From Methanobacteriota archaeon (lineage in GTDB: Archaea > Thermoplasmatota > Poseidoniia > Poseidoniales > Thalassarchaeaceae), in contig WTHQ01000029.1 of NCBI GenBank assembly GCA_011523055.1, positions 21,028 to 71,951 on the forward strand: a DNA stretch of 50,924 bases. Direction: 5' to 3'. The notes beneath the pieces are model-generated. The model saw nothing but the letters and a program-made list of their open reading frames with translations, had not been told where the DNA came from and did not search any database. The translations under genes and the position numbers were made by a program. The stretch's first letter is position 1, and each line of letters opens with the position of its first letter. Shown here one piece after another: positions 7,931 to 16,675 of this stretch.

Positions 7931-10900
7931 GTGGCGAATGCAAATTCTACCGATTCGACCATGGGGGGCAACCCTCGGATAGGGCCGATCAGGGTAATCA
8001 CAGCTGCTGCCATATTCGATGGTCACGATGCTGCAATAGGGATATTCAGGAGGATATTCCAATCAATGGGCTGTGAAGTGATACACCTAGGGCACGACAG
8101 GAGCGCCGAGGACGTTGCTAGGGCTGCGATACAAGAGGATGCTCACCTTGTTGCAATCACCTCCTATCAGGGTGGCGCGGTGGAAATGTTCACGCACACC
8201 AAGAACATACTCGACGCCGCTGGCTTCGGCCATGTCGTCCTCGTCGGAGGAGGTGGTGGCACGATCCTACCGTCTGAGATCAGGCACCTCCGAGACTCGG
8301 GGATCGCCCGAATCTACTCACCGGATGATGGCCGCGATCTTGGTCTGACTGGAATGGTTCAGGACGCAATCGACCTCGTTCGGGACCTGGATCTGAACTC
8401 GGAGTCTAGGTTCGCGGACCTGGATGGGGTGAGATGCGAGGACCATGCAGGGGTGTCCAAGCTCCTAACCTACGCGGAGAACTTCGATTCGAACCTCCCC
8501 CTCTCAGATTTCGTCGCCGATGCGACCTGCCCCGTGATTGGGCTAACTGGGACCGGAGGGGCGGGCAAGTCAAGCCTCACCGATGAGTTGGTCCTGAGAA
8601 TTCTGAGGGACAATCCAGAGACGAGGATAGCCCTACTGGCCACGGACCCCACAAGGAAGAGGACTGGAGGGGCCTTGCTCGGAGATAGGATCAGGATGAA
8701 CTCCCTCAGAAAGAAGGGGATCTTCATGAGGTCATTTGCAAGTAGGGACAGCGGCAGGGAGCTCTCGAACGCAATCGAGAGATCTATCGTGGTATGCAAA
8801 TCAGTGGGCTTTGACCTACTGGTCGTAGAGACGAGCGGAATTGGCCAAGGCGATGATGCCATCACCGAGATCGCAGATGTCTCCCTCTACGTGACCACCC
8901 GGGAGTACGGGGCTCCAAGCCAACTCGAGAAGCTCGCGGCACTGGACTTCGCTGACATCGTGGTCTTGAACAAGTTCGATCGGCCAGGGGCGGAAGACGC
9001 CCTCACAGAGATAAGGAAACAAGTTAGGAGGAACCGGGAATTGTGGGATCACGATGATTCGGACCTACCTGTAGTCCCGACGGTTGCCAGTCGATTTGCG
9101 GATGCCGGAGTGGATCGGCTCTGGGGGGATGTGTCCAATCTGATTAACCAGAGATTCAAGACCAAATACAAGGCTCTGGAGGCTAAAATGTCCGAAAACG
9201 GGCTACCTGAGAGATCCCAACCATTGCCACCATCGCGCCATGGTTACCTACTGGAGGTATCCAACTGCATCAAAGGCTATCACAGAGATACTGAGTCTCA
9301 GGCAGCCCTTGCAAGTACCATACAGGACTTGGAGAACTCCGCGTCGAAAATGAGGGACTCGGGCAAGGAACAGGCATGTCTGGACCTGCTCGAAGAGGCT
9401 GGCAAACTCAGGGGCCAGTTGGGAGATGAGGTCATTGAGGGCCTCGTGAATCTAGACAAGATGGCTGAGGACTACGCGTCGGGCAAGACAGATTACCGTG
9501 TAAGGGGGAAGAAGATCGAGGTCAACACGACGAGGAAGACGCTGTCTGGCCTGGATCTCCCGAGGGTGGCGCTCCCTGAGATGTCTGACTGGGGGGACCG
9601 CCTCAGATGGATACGATCAGAAAACCTGCCAGGTGCCTTCCCTTACACAGCCGGGGTCTTTCCTTTCAAGCGCGAGGACGAACTCCCTGTCAGGATGTTC
9701 GCTGGGGAGGGATCTGCAGAAAGAACGAACGAAAGATACCACTTCCTGGCCAATGACCAACCCTTCAACAGGCTCTCTGTAGCCTTTGACTCCCCAAGCC
9801 TGTACGGCCACGACCCGGCCACGCAACTGGACATTTTCGGTAAGGTCTGCGAATCAGGAGTTTCGATAAGCACCGTCGACGAGATGGATAGGTTGTTCGA
9901 GGGGTTCGACCTCTGTGCCCCCAACACAAGTGTCTCCATGACCATCAACGGGAACTACTGGTGGCACTTAGCTGCCTTTTTCCAAGTCGCCCAGAGGCAA
10001 CAAGTCAGAATTTTCAAGGAACAGAAGGGGAGGGAGCCTGATCCAATTGAGAGGGAGGAGATCAAATCTTTCACCCTCTCAAATGTCAGGGGAACCGTGC
10101 AGGCGGACCAGCTCAAGGAGGCGATGGGACAGAACACGCTCGTGTTCAACCTTGACACCTCATTGAGAATGATGGGTGATGTCGCTGAGTTCTACGTCAA
10201 CAACTCCATCAAGAATCACTACTTTGTCAGCATTTCAGGATACCATATCGCGGAGGCTGGGGCCAACCCAGTCACACAGGCCGCCCTCACGCTGGCCAAT
10301 GGCCTGACCTACGTTGAGCTATTCAGGGCCAGGGGGCTTGACCCGGATAAATTCCTACGGAATTTTTCATGGTTCTTCTCCAACGGAATGGATCCAGAGT
10401 ATGCCGTGATCGGCAGGGTTGCAAGGCGGATATGGTCCATAGCCATGCGAGAGATGTACAATGTTGGCGAGAGGGGCCAGAAGCTCAAGTACCACATCCA
10501 ATCATCTGGGAGGTCCCTCCATGCTCAGGAGTACACATGGAATGACTACAGGACCACCCTACAGGCATTGTACGCACTGGCCGATAATGCAAACTCCCTT
10601 CACACGAACAGCCGGGATGAGGCATTTGGCACCCCCACACAGGAAACCGTCAGGGACGCAGTTGCAATCCAACTGATTCTATCGAGGGAATACGGGCTTT
10701 TGCAGAATGAGAATCCGCTTCAGGGCTCGCACATCACCACTTGGCTCACAGAAAACGTCGAGAAGGAGATCCTGAATATTTTCGAGGAGATGAACCGGCG
10801 TGGAGGCGTGCTGGGATCCCTTGAGGTAAATTACCAAAGGAATCGAATACAGGACGAGTCCATGTTCTATGAGCACAGGAAACATACTGGGGACATTCCG

Positions 10901-11206
10901 ATCGTAGGAGTCAACACGTTCCAAGACCCAGATTCAATGAGTCTCTCAGCAGACGAGGCAGATGCATTCAATCTAGATGTGACACGTTCAGACAACGAAG
11001 AGAAGGAAATGGTCATAGCCAGGAATTCGGAATTCAAAAAGATGCACTCCAAGAAGGCCGAATTGGGACTTGAGCGTCTCAAGGAGACGGCCAGAGAGGG
11101 GGGGAACCTATTCGAAGTCATGATGGAAATAGTCGAGCATTGCACGGTTGGTCAGGTCACTGAGGCCCTCTTCGAGACTGGTGGACAGTTCAGGAGAAAC
11201 ATGTAG
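7931..11206 (+). CDS. icmF: fused isobutyryl-CoA mutase (B12 domain, MeaB-like GTPase, mutase)
   Basis: The 1091-aa product has the three-part IcmF layout. Residues 20-150 form the cobalamin-binding domain with the DxH motif (Asp30, His32 as cobalt ligand). A G3E GTPase chaperone like MeaB follows, with P-loop GTGGAGKSS around residues 206-214 and NKFD. The mutase barrel covers about residue 540 to the end. The residues that separate substrates are of the isobutyryl type: Phe590 (RMFAG, Tyr in methylmalonyl-CoA mutase) and Gln734 (GQNT, Arg in methylmalonyl-CoA mutase). It interconverts isobutyryl-CoA and n-butyryl-CoA. GTG is the start; an in-frame ATG lies 30 nt later. An upstream acyl-CoA synthetase and a downstream SDR suggest use in branched acyl-CoA catabolism. 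Confidence 0.95.
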   Translation: MANANSTDSTMGGNPRIGPIRVITAAAIFDGHDAAIGIFRRIFQSMGCEVIHLGHDRSAEDVARAAIQEDAHLVAITSYQGGAVEMFTHTKNILDAAGFGHVVLVGGGGGTILPSEIRHLRDSGIARIYSPDDGRDLGLTGMVQDAIDLVRDLDLNSESRFADLDGVRCEDHAGVSKLLTYAENFDSNLPLSDFVADATCPVIGLTGTGGAGKSSLTDELVLRILRDNPETRIALLATDPTRKRTGGALLGDRIRMNSLRKKGIFMRSFASRDSGRELSNAIERSIVVCKSVGFDLLVVETSGIGQGDDAITEIADVSLYVTTREYGAPSQLEKLAALDFADIVVLNKFDRPGAEDALTEIRKQVRRNRELWDHDDSDLPVVPTVASRFADAGVDRLWGDVSNLINQRFKTKYKALEAKMSENGLPERSQPLPPSRHGYLLEVSNCIKGYHRDTESQAALASTIQDLENSASKMRDSGKEQACLDLLEEAGKLRGQLGDEVIEGLVNLDKMAEDYASGKTDYRVRGKKIEVNTTRKTLSGLDLPRVALPEMSDWGDRLRWIRSENLPGAFPYTAGVFPFKREDELPVRMFAGEGSAERTNERYHFLANDQPFNRLSVAFDSPSLYGHDPATQLDIFGKVCESGVSISTVDEMDRLFEGFDLCAPNTSVSMTINGNYWWHLAAFFQVAQRQQVRIFKEQKGREPDPIEREEIKSFTLSNVRGTVQADQLKEAMGQNTLVFNLDTSLRMMGDVAEFYVNNSIKNHYFVSISGYHIAEAGANPVTQAALTLANGLTYVELFRARGLDPDKFLRNFSWFFSNGMDPEYAVIGRVARRIWSIAMREMYNVGERGQKLKYHIQSSGRSLHAQEYTWNDYRTTLQALYALADNANSLHTNSRDEAFGTPTQETVRDAVAIQLILSREYGLLQNENPLQGSHITTWLTENVEKEILNIFEEMNRRGGVLGSLEVNYQRNRIQDESMFYEHRKHTGDIPIVGVNTFQDPDSMSLSADEADAFNLDVTRSDNEEKEMVIARNSEFKKMHSKKAELGLERLKETAREGGNLFEVMMEIVEHCTVGQVTEALFETGGQFRRNM

Positions 11207-11223
11207 GGCTCCGGAATTAGGTG

Positions 11224-11985
11224 ATGCAAATGCCATCTGCGCTTGTTACTGGAGCATCGAGTGGAATCGGCTTAGAGATCTCAAGGGTCCTAGCTCCCAT
11301 GGTGGATCGGCTAGTCGTCACAGGGAGGCAGGTAGAGGCCCTTCGGGATCTCGAACAGGAGCTCGGCGATATCGTGGAGGTTGAGGTGATTGTAGCCGAC
11401 CTATCCACCGAATCCGGAGTTGATTCATTGATTGGTGGAGCTGGAGATGTTGACCTCTTGGTCAACAATGCTGGATACGGGCTGTATGGTAGGTTGGTTG
11501 ATCAGGACCCAGATGGAGTGTTGGGGATCGTCGACGTGAATGTCCGGGCCCTCACGAGGCTCGGGCATCATTATGCTGCAAAAATGAAGGCCAGTGGAGA
11601 GGGGAGGATCCTGAACGTGGCATCGATCGCTGCCTTCCAACCCGGTCCGGGGTTAGCTGTCTACTGCGCTAGCAAGGCATACGTGCTCTCATTGTCAAGG
11701 GCGATGAGTGCGGAGCTGAGGGGGAGTGGGGTCACCGTCACGGCACTCTGCCCCGGATACGTGGAAACTGGTTTCCAATCGACCTCTGGGATGAGGCTGA
11801 CAGGGGTAGAAATCTGGAGTTCGCTACCCGCGAGTAGCGTAGCGAAGAAAGCGGTTCGGGCCATGATGAGGGGGCGAAGGGAAGTGATTCCTGGCGTAGT
11901 CAATTGGTTCATCCCTGTGTTTGCCCGAATCTTGCCAATCCGACTCCAACTGATGATAGTCAAGGCCAGTTTGATGCTCAGGTAG
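11224..11985 (+). CDS. short-chain dehydrogenase/reductase
   Basis: A 253-aa classical SDR. The cofactor motif TGASSGIGLEIS is at residues 9-20, NNAGYG marks the central strand, a catalytic Ser lies in NVASIAAF, and YCASKAYV supplies the YxxxK pair. The Arg of the TGRQ segment after the second strand suggests NADP preference. It resembles ketoreductase or DltE-like SDRs with a hydrophobic C-terminal tail (VVNWFIPVFARILPI). It ends exactly one base before the convergent Fpg gene. Substrate unknown; the position after IcmF suggests an acyl or hydroxyacyl compound but this is only context. Confidence 0.85.
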   Translation: MQMPSALVTGASSGIGLEISRVLAPMVDRLVVTGRQVEALRDLEQELGDIVEVEVIVADLSTESGVDSLIGGAGDVDLLVNNAGYGLYGRLVDQDPDGVLGIVDVNVRALTRLGHHYAAKMKASGEGRILNVASIAAFQPGPGLAVYCASKAYVLSLSRAMSAELRGSGVTVTALCPGYVETGFQSTSGMRLTGVEIWSSLPASSVAKKAVRAMMRGRREVIPGVVNWFIPVFARILPIRLQLMIVKASLMLR

Positions 11986-12879
11986 TCATCGTTGACAGGT
12001 TGGGCAGGAGTAGGTCGATCTACCCGATTGGACATACCGCACCACCGTGCCTTTGCAAGCCTCATTGAGGCAGGGCTCCCCCTCCCTGCCATACACTTGG
12101 AACGATAGGGGAAAGTAACCCAGCGCATGGTCGCCTTGGACGCCCCGATAGTCGCTCAAGGTAGAGCCACCGGCGTCGATTGCCTCTGAAATGACATCAT
12201 GTATGGCACTCACTAGCCTGTGAAGCCTGGCCGTGGGACCTCGCTCCGAGGCGATGCTGCCCGAGCGTCTCCTGGGGGAGAGCCTAGACCTACTTAGTGC
12301 CTCACAAACGTAGATGTTGCCGAGGCCCGCAACGATCTCTTGGTTCAGAAGGGAGGTCTTCAATGGGGCTGTTCTGCCGATCAGGGATTCGTTGAGCATG
12401 TCAGGAGTCAGGCTATCTGGCAACGGATCCGGTCCGAGCTTTTTCAGCATCGGATGAGCAGTTAAGCCCCCTGATTCAATTACGTCAATGAATCCAAATC
12501 TGCGAGGGTCAGAATAGACGGCCTCGGTTCCATTCTCAAGCTGGATAATGACCCAGTCATGTGGGCCATCACCTGTTCCGATTACCCCTCCGTGAGCAAA
12601 TCTTCCGGGCGTGGATTCAAAGTCCTCGGAAATTATTGTCCATCTGCCAGACATCCCCAAATGGCTCAGAATGACCGTGTCATCAATTAGTTTGATCATC
12701 AGAAATTTGGCTTTCCTGTCTACTGAGATCACCATTTTATTCTTAGTCAGGGTGCCGATGTCGTTCGGTATTGGGAACCTCAGGTCCTTCCTCCTGGCGA
12801 TTACCCTCGAAATCCTCTGCCCGACCAATGAGTCCTCAAGCCCCCTACGGACTGTCTCTACTTCCGGCAACTCTGGCAT
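11986..12879 (-). CDS. mutM: formamidopyrimidine-DNA glycosylase
   Basis: The 297-aa product starts MPELPEVETVRRGL, giving the catalytic Pro2 (after Met removal) and Glu3 of Fpg/MutM. VDRKAKFL carries the conserved Lys of the beta-hairpin. LLNQEIVAGLGNIYVCEAL is the helix-two-turn-helix, and the C-terminus has a four-cysteine zinc finger (CLNEAC and CPTCQR). Fpg excises 8-oxoguanine and formamidopyrimidines and nicks the DNA. Fpg is widespread in bacteria and uncommon in archaea, so lateral acquisition is likely. It lies just after the minus-strand flpA/nop5 pair, with 37 nt between. Confidence 0.95.
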   Translation of the reverse strand: MPELPEVETVRRGLEDSLVGQRISRVIARRKDLRFPIPNDIGTLTKNKMVISVDRKAKFLMIKLIDDTVILSHLGMSGRWTIISEDFESTPGRFAHGGVIGTGDGPHDWVIIQLENGTEAVYSDPRRFGFIDVIESGGLTAHPMLKKLGPDPLPDSLTPDMLNESLIGRTAPLKTSLLNQEIVAGLGNIYVCEALSRSRLSPRRRSGSIASERGPTARLHRLVSAIHDVISEAIDAGGSTLSDYRGVQGDHALGYFPLSFQVYGREGEPCLNEACKGTVVRYVQSGRSTYSCPTCQR

Positions 12880-12916
12880 GAGTTCCGGTGGTGGAACAGT
12901 TTGATGATTGTGTGGG

Positions 12917-13618
12917 TTACACTTTCCGAGTAACTATGGCGATGTGCTGGTCCTCCAATCCCCGAAGATCGATCCTCTCAATAATCTGCAGATGGCTTGC
13001 TGAGTTGATCAAGGACTCAGATTCATCGAAGTGTTGTTCGTCTCCCCCTGGTGCCCATCTCTCACTTGCTGCTTTTATTGAGATGATGCCAAGACCTCCC
13101 TCCGTTAGCAGCTTGGATGTTGATTCGATAAACGACTTCGCTTGGTCAGGCATGCTGAGATCCTGAAATAGCCAATCTGACTTCCTTTGGAGGTATTGCG
13201 CTACGGAGAGGGGGTGCCTGGCATCAGCGAGTACAGGTATGATGCCGGGCCTCGTCTCGCACATAATGACTAGATCTCGCATCATCCTTGATGAGATGTC
13301 GACTGCGATGATCTTACCATCATGATGGTTGCCTGCGCCGCAGATATGATCGTGTAAATGACTGACTGTAGATCCGCTTGAGGCTCCGAGATAGACACAC
13401 AGGGACCCAGGTTCTGGAATCAGTGTTGAGGGGTCTGACTTCGTCCTCATTAGCATGGCGGCGACTTTTGATCGATGGCTATCCCATTTCCTCCACTCGA
13501 CCCTGCCGTCCCTTTTCCGACGCTCACCTCTGACAGATGTTCCTCTGACGGCATTTCGAGTCCATAGACCGCCTCTCTCCTTTCTTATTCCCCAACCTAA
13601 CGAGACATATCGTGCCAT
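12917..13618 (-). CDS. flpA: fibrillarin-like rRNA/tRNA 2'-O-methyltransferase
   Basis: A 233-aa FlpA protein, the S-adenosylmethionine-dependent methyltransferase of archaeal C/D box sRNPs. LWTRNAVRG, the RKWDSHRSKVAAML segment and VYLGASSGSTVSHLHD (SAM motif I) match archaeal fibrillarin; IIAVDISSRMMRDL and WLFQDLSMPDQ follow in order. The GxSxG-like SAM loop and the expected length make the call firm. It is encoded 10 nt downstream of nop5, its obligate partner, so the two form an operon guiding 2'-O-methylation of rRNA and tRNA together with L7Ae, which is not in this window. Confidence 0.93.
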   Translation of the reverse strand: MARYVSLGWGIRKERGGLWTRNAVRGTSVRGERRKRDGRVEWRKWDSHRSKVAAMLMRTKSDPSTLIPEPGSLCVYLGASSGSTVSHLHDHICGAGNHHDGKIIAVDISSRMMRDLVIMCETRPGIIPVLADARHPLSVAQYLQRKSDWLFQDLSMPDQAKSFIESTSKLLTEGGLGIISIKAASERWAPGGDEQHFDESESLINSASHLQIIERIDLRGLEDQHIAIVTRKV

Positions 13619-13628
13619 TCACAACACC

Positions 13629-14633
13629 CTATTTCCTTTTTGGAGGTGTGGGGAATTTCTGTTTAATGCTCTCCGAATGCCTATGGATTTCCTCGATATC
13701 GGACTCGGACCACGGGTCTCCATCGAAGTGGTCCAGCCTTGATGCAATACTTGCCTTTCCTGCTAGGAATCTTGCAATTTTGCCCCTTACCCAACGAGGG
13801 GATTTACTGACTTGCGGCATCGAGAAAATCACCGATCCGTGTTTAGGAGGGGGTGCGCCTCGCCGGTGTGCTGCCATTGCTGCGTGTGCCCCTAGTACCT
13901 GTATCGAACCTGAGGGCATTCTAGCAAGTCTCTCTCTCCCTCCTGCCATCACGCAAAGTTTCGCAGCTCCCAGCGGGCCAACGAGCCTAGATAGGCTGGG
14001 GAGGTATTCTCTGGCTACGCTCCGGATGGCCTCTTCGCTGGATTTTAGGCTGTTGGAGATGTCTATGCACCTCCTCGCAGTCTCTTGGATAGCCCTCCAT
14101 TCTGGTCCGGAGGGAGCATGGGGTGGGCTGTCAGTTCCCAAAAGATCTGCCGTTCCGGCGAGGTCATGTGACTCAGCGATTGCGACAGGGATCCTTTCTC
14201 TCTCCTTGTCAAGATCTAATGTGGGGAGGAGGAGCCCCGCCCACTCGATGCATCTAGCCTCAACTGTGGTCCAAGCTGAGCGCAATTCTGATTGTGAGGA
14301 CACTAACATGTCCAACCTTCGGTCAATATTTCCTGCAGCGTCCGCGACTCCCCTTCTAGCCAGTATCGCAGCCGCGGACTCGAGCAGTTGTTGCTCCTCC
14401 CCGGTTAGGGCAGGCCAGTCCGAATCGTCAAGGTGACCCATGGAATCTGGGATGGCCTCGGGGAACCTGGCGGTTAGGATCCTGGCCTCTGGACTCATCC
14501 GACCTCTCTGGAGACCCTCCAACCGGTCAGCGACGGCCCTGCTGGACCTTGTGGAAGTCCAAAGTAGCTCGTCTATGACATTCAAGTCGGGGCCGATTAC
14601 TCTGGACAACCTCCAGTCATAGACGACGCGCAT
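13629..14633 (-). CDS. nop5: Nop5 (NOP56/58 family) C/D box sRNP core protein
   Basis: A 334-aa protein whose C-terminal part contains the Nop domain: YLPSLSRLVGPLGAAKLCVM, then AGGRERLARMPSGSIQVLGA. The middle contains long helices (residues 95-190) as in the coiled-coil that dimerises Nop5. The N-terminal fibrillarin-binding domain is short and divergent, making this protein somewhat shorter than typical Nop5 of about 370-400 aa. The tail PTPPKRK is basic. It bridges fibrillarin and the L7Ae-bound guide RNA. Operon with flpA directly downstream supports the assignment. Confidence 0.9.
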   Translation of the reverse strand: MRVVYDWRLSRVIGPDLNVIDELLWTSTRSSRAVADRLEGLQRGRMSPEARILTARFPEAIPDSMGHLDDSDWPALTGEEQQLLESAAAILARRGVADAAGNIDRRLDMLVSSQSELRSAWTTVEARCIEWAGLLLPTLDLDKERERIPVAIAESHDLAGTADLLGTDSPPHAPSGPEWRAIQETARRCIDISNSLKSSEEAIRSVAREYLPSLSRLVGPLGAAKLCVMAGGRERLARMPSGSIQVLGAHAAMAAHRRGAPPPKHGSVIFSMPQVSKSPRWVRGKIARFLAGKASIASRLDHFDGDPWSESDIEEIHRHSESIKQKFPTPPKRK

Positions 14634-14686
14634 GTGGTTGCCAGAGTGGGGCCTGACTTCAACGGTATGGGTAATGCCAACCTCCG

Positions 14687-15154
14687 GTGATATTGGAAAT
14701 CGACAATATCGAAGTTGGGGGCAATGCGAGCATTGAAAACCTCATGTCGTTGACCGAGCCTGTTTATGGTGATGTGATGTTCTGTCCAGAATGCGGTACA
14801 CTGGGTTTTGTCGATCCGAGTGGGAACATAAGATGCACGAACTACAAGTGTGGATATGAGGGGCCCGTCGGCGGAAAGGACGGCTCCAGCGCCACCGTTC
14901 TTGGATCAGATGGCAAAGAGATCGACATTGTCAACACGAAATCATCAACAAAGTCAACTGACTTGAAACACCTAACCGAGGTCCAAGCGCCAGACGTAGC
15001 AAGGGGCACATTGAGGGTCGGGGACTACCGATGCCCCAAATGTGATGAGGATAGGATTTTCGTCGAATTGCAGCAAACCAGGTCGAGCGATGAGCCCGAG
15101 ACGAAGATATGCACTTGTGAGGCCTGTGGCCACCGATTCAGAGAATACCAGTGA
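14687..15154 (+). CDS. transcription elongation factor TFS
   Basis: TFS is the archaeal homologue of RPB9/TFIIS that stimulates RNA cleavage by stalled RNA polymerase. The N-terminal zinc ribbon is MFCPECG with CTNYKC; the C-terminal ribbon is CPKCDEDRIF with CEACGHRF. The cleavage loop keeps the acidic pair (SSDEPE), so it should be active rather than an inhibitor-type paralogue. The reading frame opens at a GTG giving 155 aa. Most archaeal TFS begin immediately before the first zinc ribbon, so the ATG at 14744 or 14777 may be the real start; the 30-residue leader is otherwise an unusual extension. The PCNA gene follows within 63 nt. Confidence 0.92.
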   Translation: MILEIDNIEVGGNASIENLMSLTEPVYGDVMFCPECGTLGFVDPSGNIRCTNYKCGYEGPVGGKDGSSATVLGSDGKEIDIVNTKSSTKSTDLKHLTEVQAPDVARGTLRVGDYRCPKCDEDRIFVELQQTRSSDEPETKICTCEACGHRFREYQ

Positions 15155-15216
15155 GCTGCCTAACTTCACCGAATGATGAATAACCTCCGGGGTTGAAACT
15201 AAGCGAAAGTGATACG

Positions 15217-15969
15217 ATGCTGAGGGTGACTGCAAAGCAGCAAGTGATGAGAGAGATCGTTGACTTACTCTCAATATTAGACAATGAAGAAGCAAAATTT
15301 CGCTGGGGTGAGAAAGGTCTGGCCTGTACTTCGGTTGATGTCAGTCACGTTGCCATGCTGGAGATGATGGTGGCTGACGAGTGCTTCGAGACCTACGAAG
15401 TAGAGCCCATGGATGTGGGCATTGATCTCAGGAAGCTTGGAGAGGTTCTCTCTCTGGCCGGCCCAAATGACCTGATTGAGTTGGACTATGACCAAGGTAC
15501 CAGTTCCATGGTTGTGCACGTTAGTGAGGTCCGGCGCACAATCAGAGGATTGGACGTCTCAATGATTGAGGAGGTTAAGCTGCCAAGCCTAGATTTCGAG
15601 GGGATGAAGGTTGTTATCTCAACAGAAAAATTTGCACGTTCTTTCAAGGCTGCCAAACTCGGTGGCGACCTAGTGGATCTATCTGTGGATGCCAGTCACT
15701 TCGCAGTTCGCTCCGGGGAGCCGACCGGAGAGTCTGTCGAGACTAAATTCGAAGCAGGCGAGCTTGGCGAGTTGTCCGTGAAGCAACCCTCAACTTCGAC
15801 CTACTCGATCAGGTTTCCGAATGAGCTGGCTAGAAAGATAAACCCTGGGGCGACTGAAACCCTGGAAATTCAATTCAAGGCCTCATATCCTCTGAAGGTT
15901 GATTGGGTCAGCAATGGCGGTGGTGCAAAGTGGACGTTCCTTTTGGCCCCCCGTGTCACAAATGACTAG
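15217..15969 (+). CDS. pcn: DNA polymerase sliding clamp PCNA
   Basis: A 250-aa PCNA starting at MLRVTAKQQ (a TTG 24 nt upstream is an alternative). It has the two-domain clamp layout: basic early helix, the DVSHVAMLEMMV segment of domain 1, an interdomain loop near KLPSLDFEG, and the C-terminal APRVTND tail that usually docks PIP-box partners. Three copies form the ring that tethers DNA polymerase, ligase and FEN1. It follows TFS on the same strand, an information-processing pair, and ends 5 nt before the convergent FGE-like gene. Confidence 0.93.
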   Translation: MLRVTAKQQVMREIVDLLSILDNEEAKFRWGEKGLACTSVDVSHVAMLEMMVADECFETYEVEPMDVGIDLRKLGEVLSLAGPNDLIELDYDQGTSSMVVHVSEVRRTIRGLDVSMIEEVKLPSLDFEGMKVVISTEKFARSFKAAKLGGDLVDLSVDASHFAVRSGEPTGESVETKFEAGELGELSVKQPSTSTYSIRFPNELARKINPGATETLEIQFKASYPLKVDWVSNGGGAKWTFLLAPRVTND

Positions 15970-15974
15970 GAATT

Positions 15975-16673
15975 CTAGCCGATTTTCCAGTTCCCGCCCA
16001 CTTCTTTGAATGTCGGGGTCCTTGGACGCCAGAAGATACCTGTGCTAAGGCCAAGGAACACACCCCCCAGAATGAGGTTCAGCCATCCCTCCGCGATGTA
16101 GCCGGGCGAGGCATTGAACAACGCCCACGCGAAGGATGGGACTATTCCAAACAGGGTACAGATCACGATTTCCTCGATGACTATCTTCCGACTATCTCTC
16201 CTGACTGGGAGTGGGATAGCTCCCTCATCGAACTCGACCGACCTCTTCACGAGCCTTCTAGGCAGTAGCTCGATCACGTCAATGCTTCTAGTCGATGCGA
16301 TGGGTTGGCCTTTCCTCCAAATCCTGACCCTTGACCCATTACTGGAACTCGGCTGAATGAATGGTCTTCCATCGCACTTTTTCCCCCAGTAGCTGGTTGC
16401 AGAATCCGCTAGGGCCTCGACGGTCCCAACCTCCCCAAAAATTGCACCTATCGAGAATGCACGCTCCCATTCGGATTCTGAGGCTATCTGTGCATCTCCC
16501 GCTTCCACAATTTTAGTGGCAATGGTTGATTCCACCGGAAGCTTGCTGATCTTGTAGGGATTTCTGATCCTGACCTCGTGTCGTGGCCCGATGTTGCCGA
16601 AAAGTACGGACCGGTTGTTTGACCCCATCTCCACGGATCCCGGGGGGACGTCCACCCATTCGATCGAAGTCAT
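15975..16673 (-). CDS. membrane-anchored protein with degenerate FGE-sulfatase-like domain
   Basis: A 232-aa protein starting at MTSIEWVDVPPGS, 2 nt after the upstream ABC transporter gene stops, so almost certainly co-transcribed with it. The N-terminal half resembles the formylglycine-generating enzyme/SUMF1 fold: VPPGSVEMGSN, GPRHEVRIRNPYKISKLPV and SESEWERAF match the start and middle of that fold. The catalytic cysteine region of true FGE is not visible and the domain is short. Two hydrophobic segments follow (IVICTLFGIVPSFAWALF and LILGGVFLGLSTGIFW), placing the domain at the membrane. Probably a non-enzymatic binding protein; function unknown. Confidence 0.6.
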   Translation of the reverse strand: MTSIEWVDVPPGSVEMGSNNRSVLFGNIGPRHEVRIRNPYKISKLPVESTIATKIVEAGDAQIASESEWERAFSIGAIFGEVGTVEALADSATSYWGKKCDGRPFIQPSSSNGSRVRIWRKGQPIASTRSIDVIELLPRRLVKRSVEFDEGAIPLPVRRDSRKIVIEEIVICTLFGIVPSFAWALFNASPGYIAEGWLNLILGGVFLGLSTGIFWRPRTPTFKEVGGNWKIG

Positions 16674-16675
16674 GC

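Noticed and set aside
13612-14436. 274-aa plus-strand frame over nop5
   Set aside because: Antisense to a clear Nop domain; low-complexity Ser/Pro/Leu composition.
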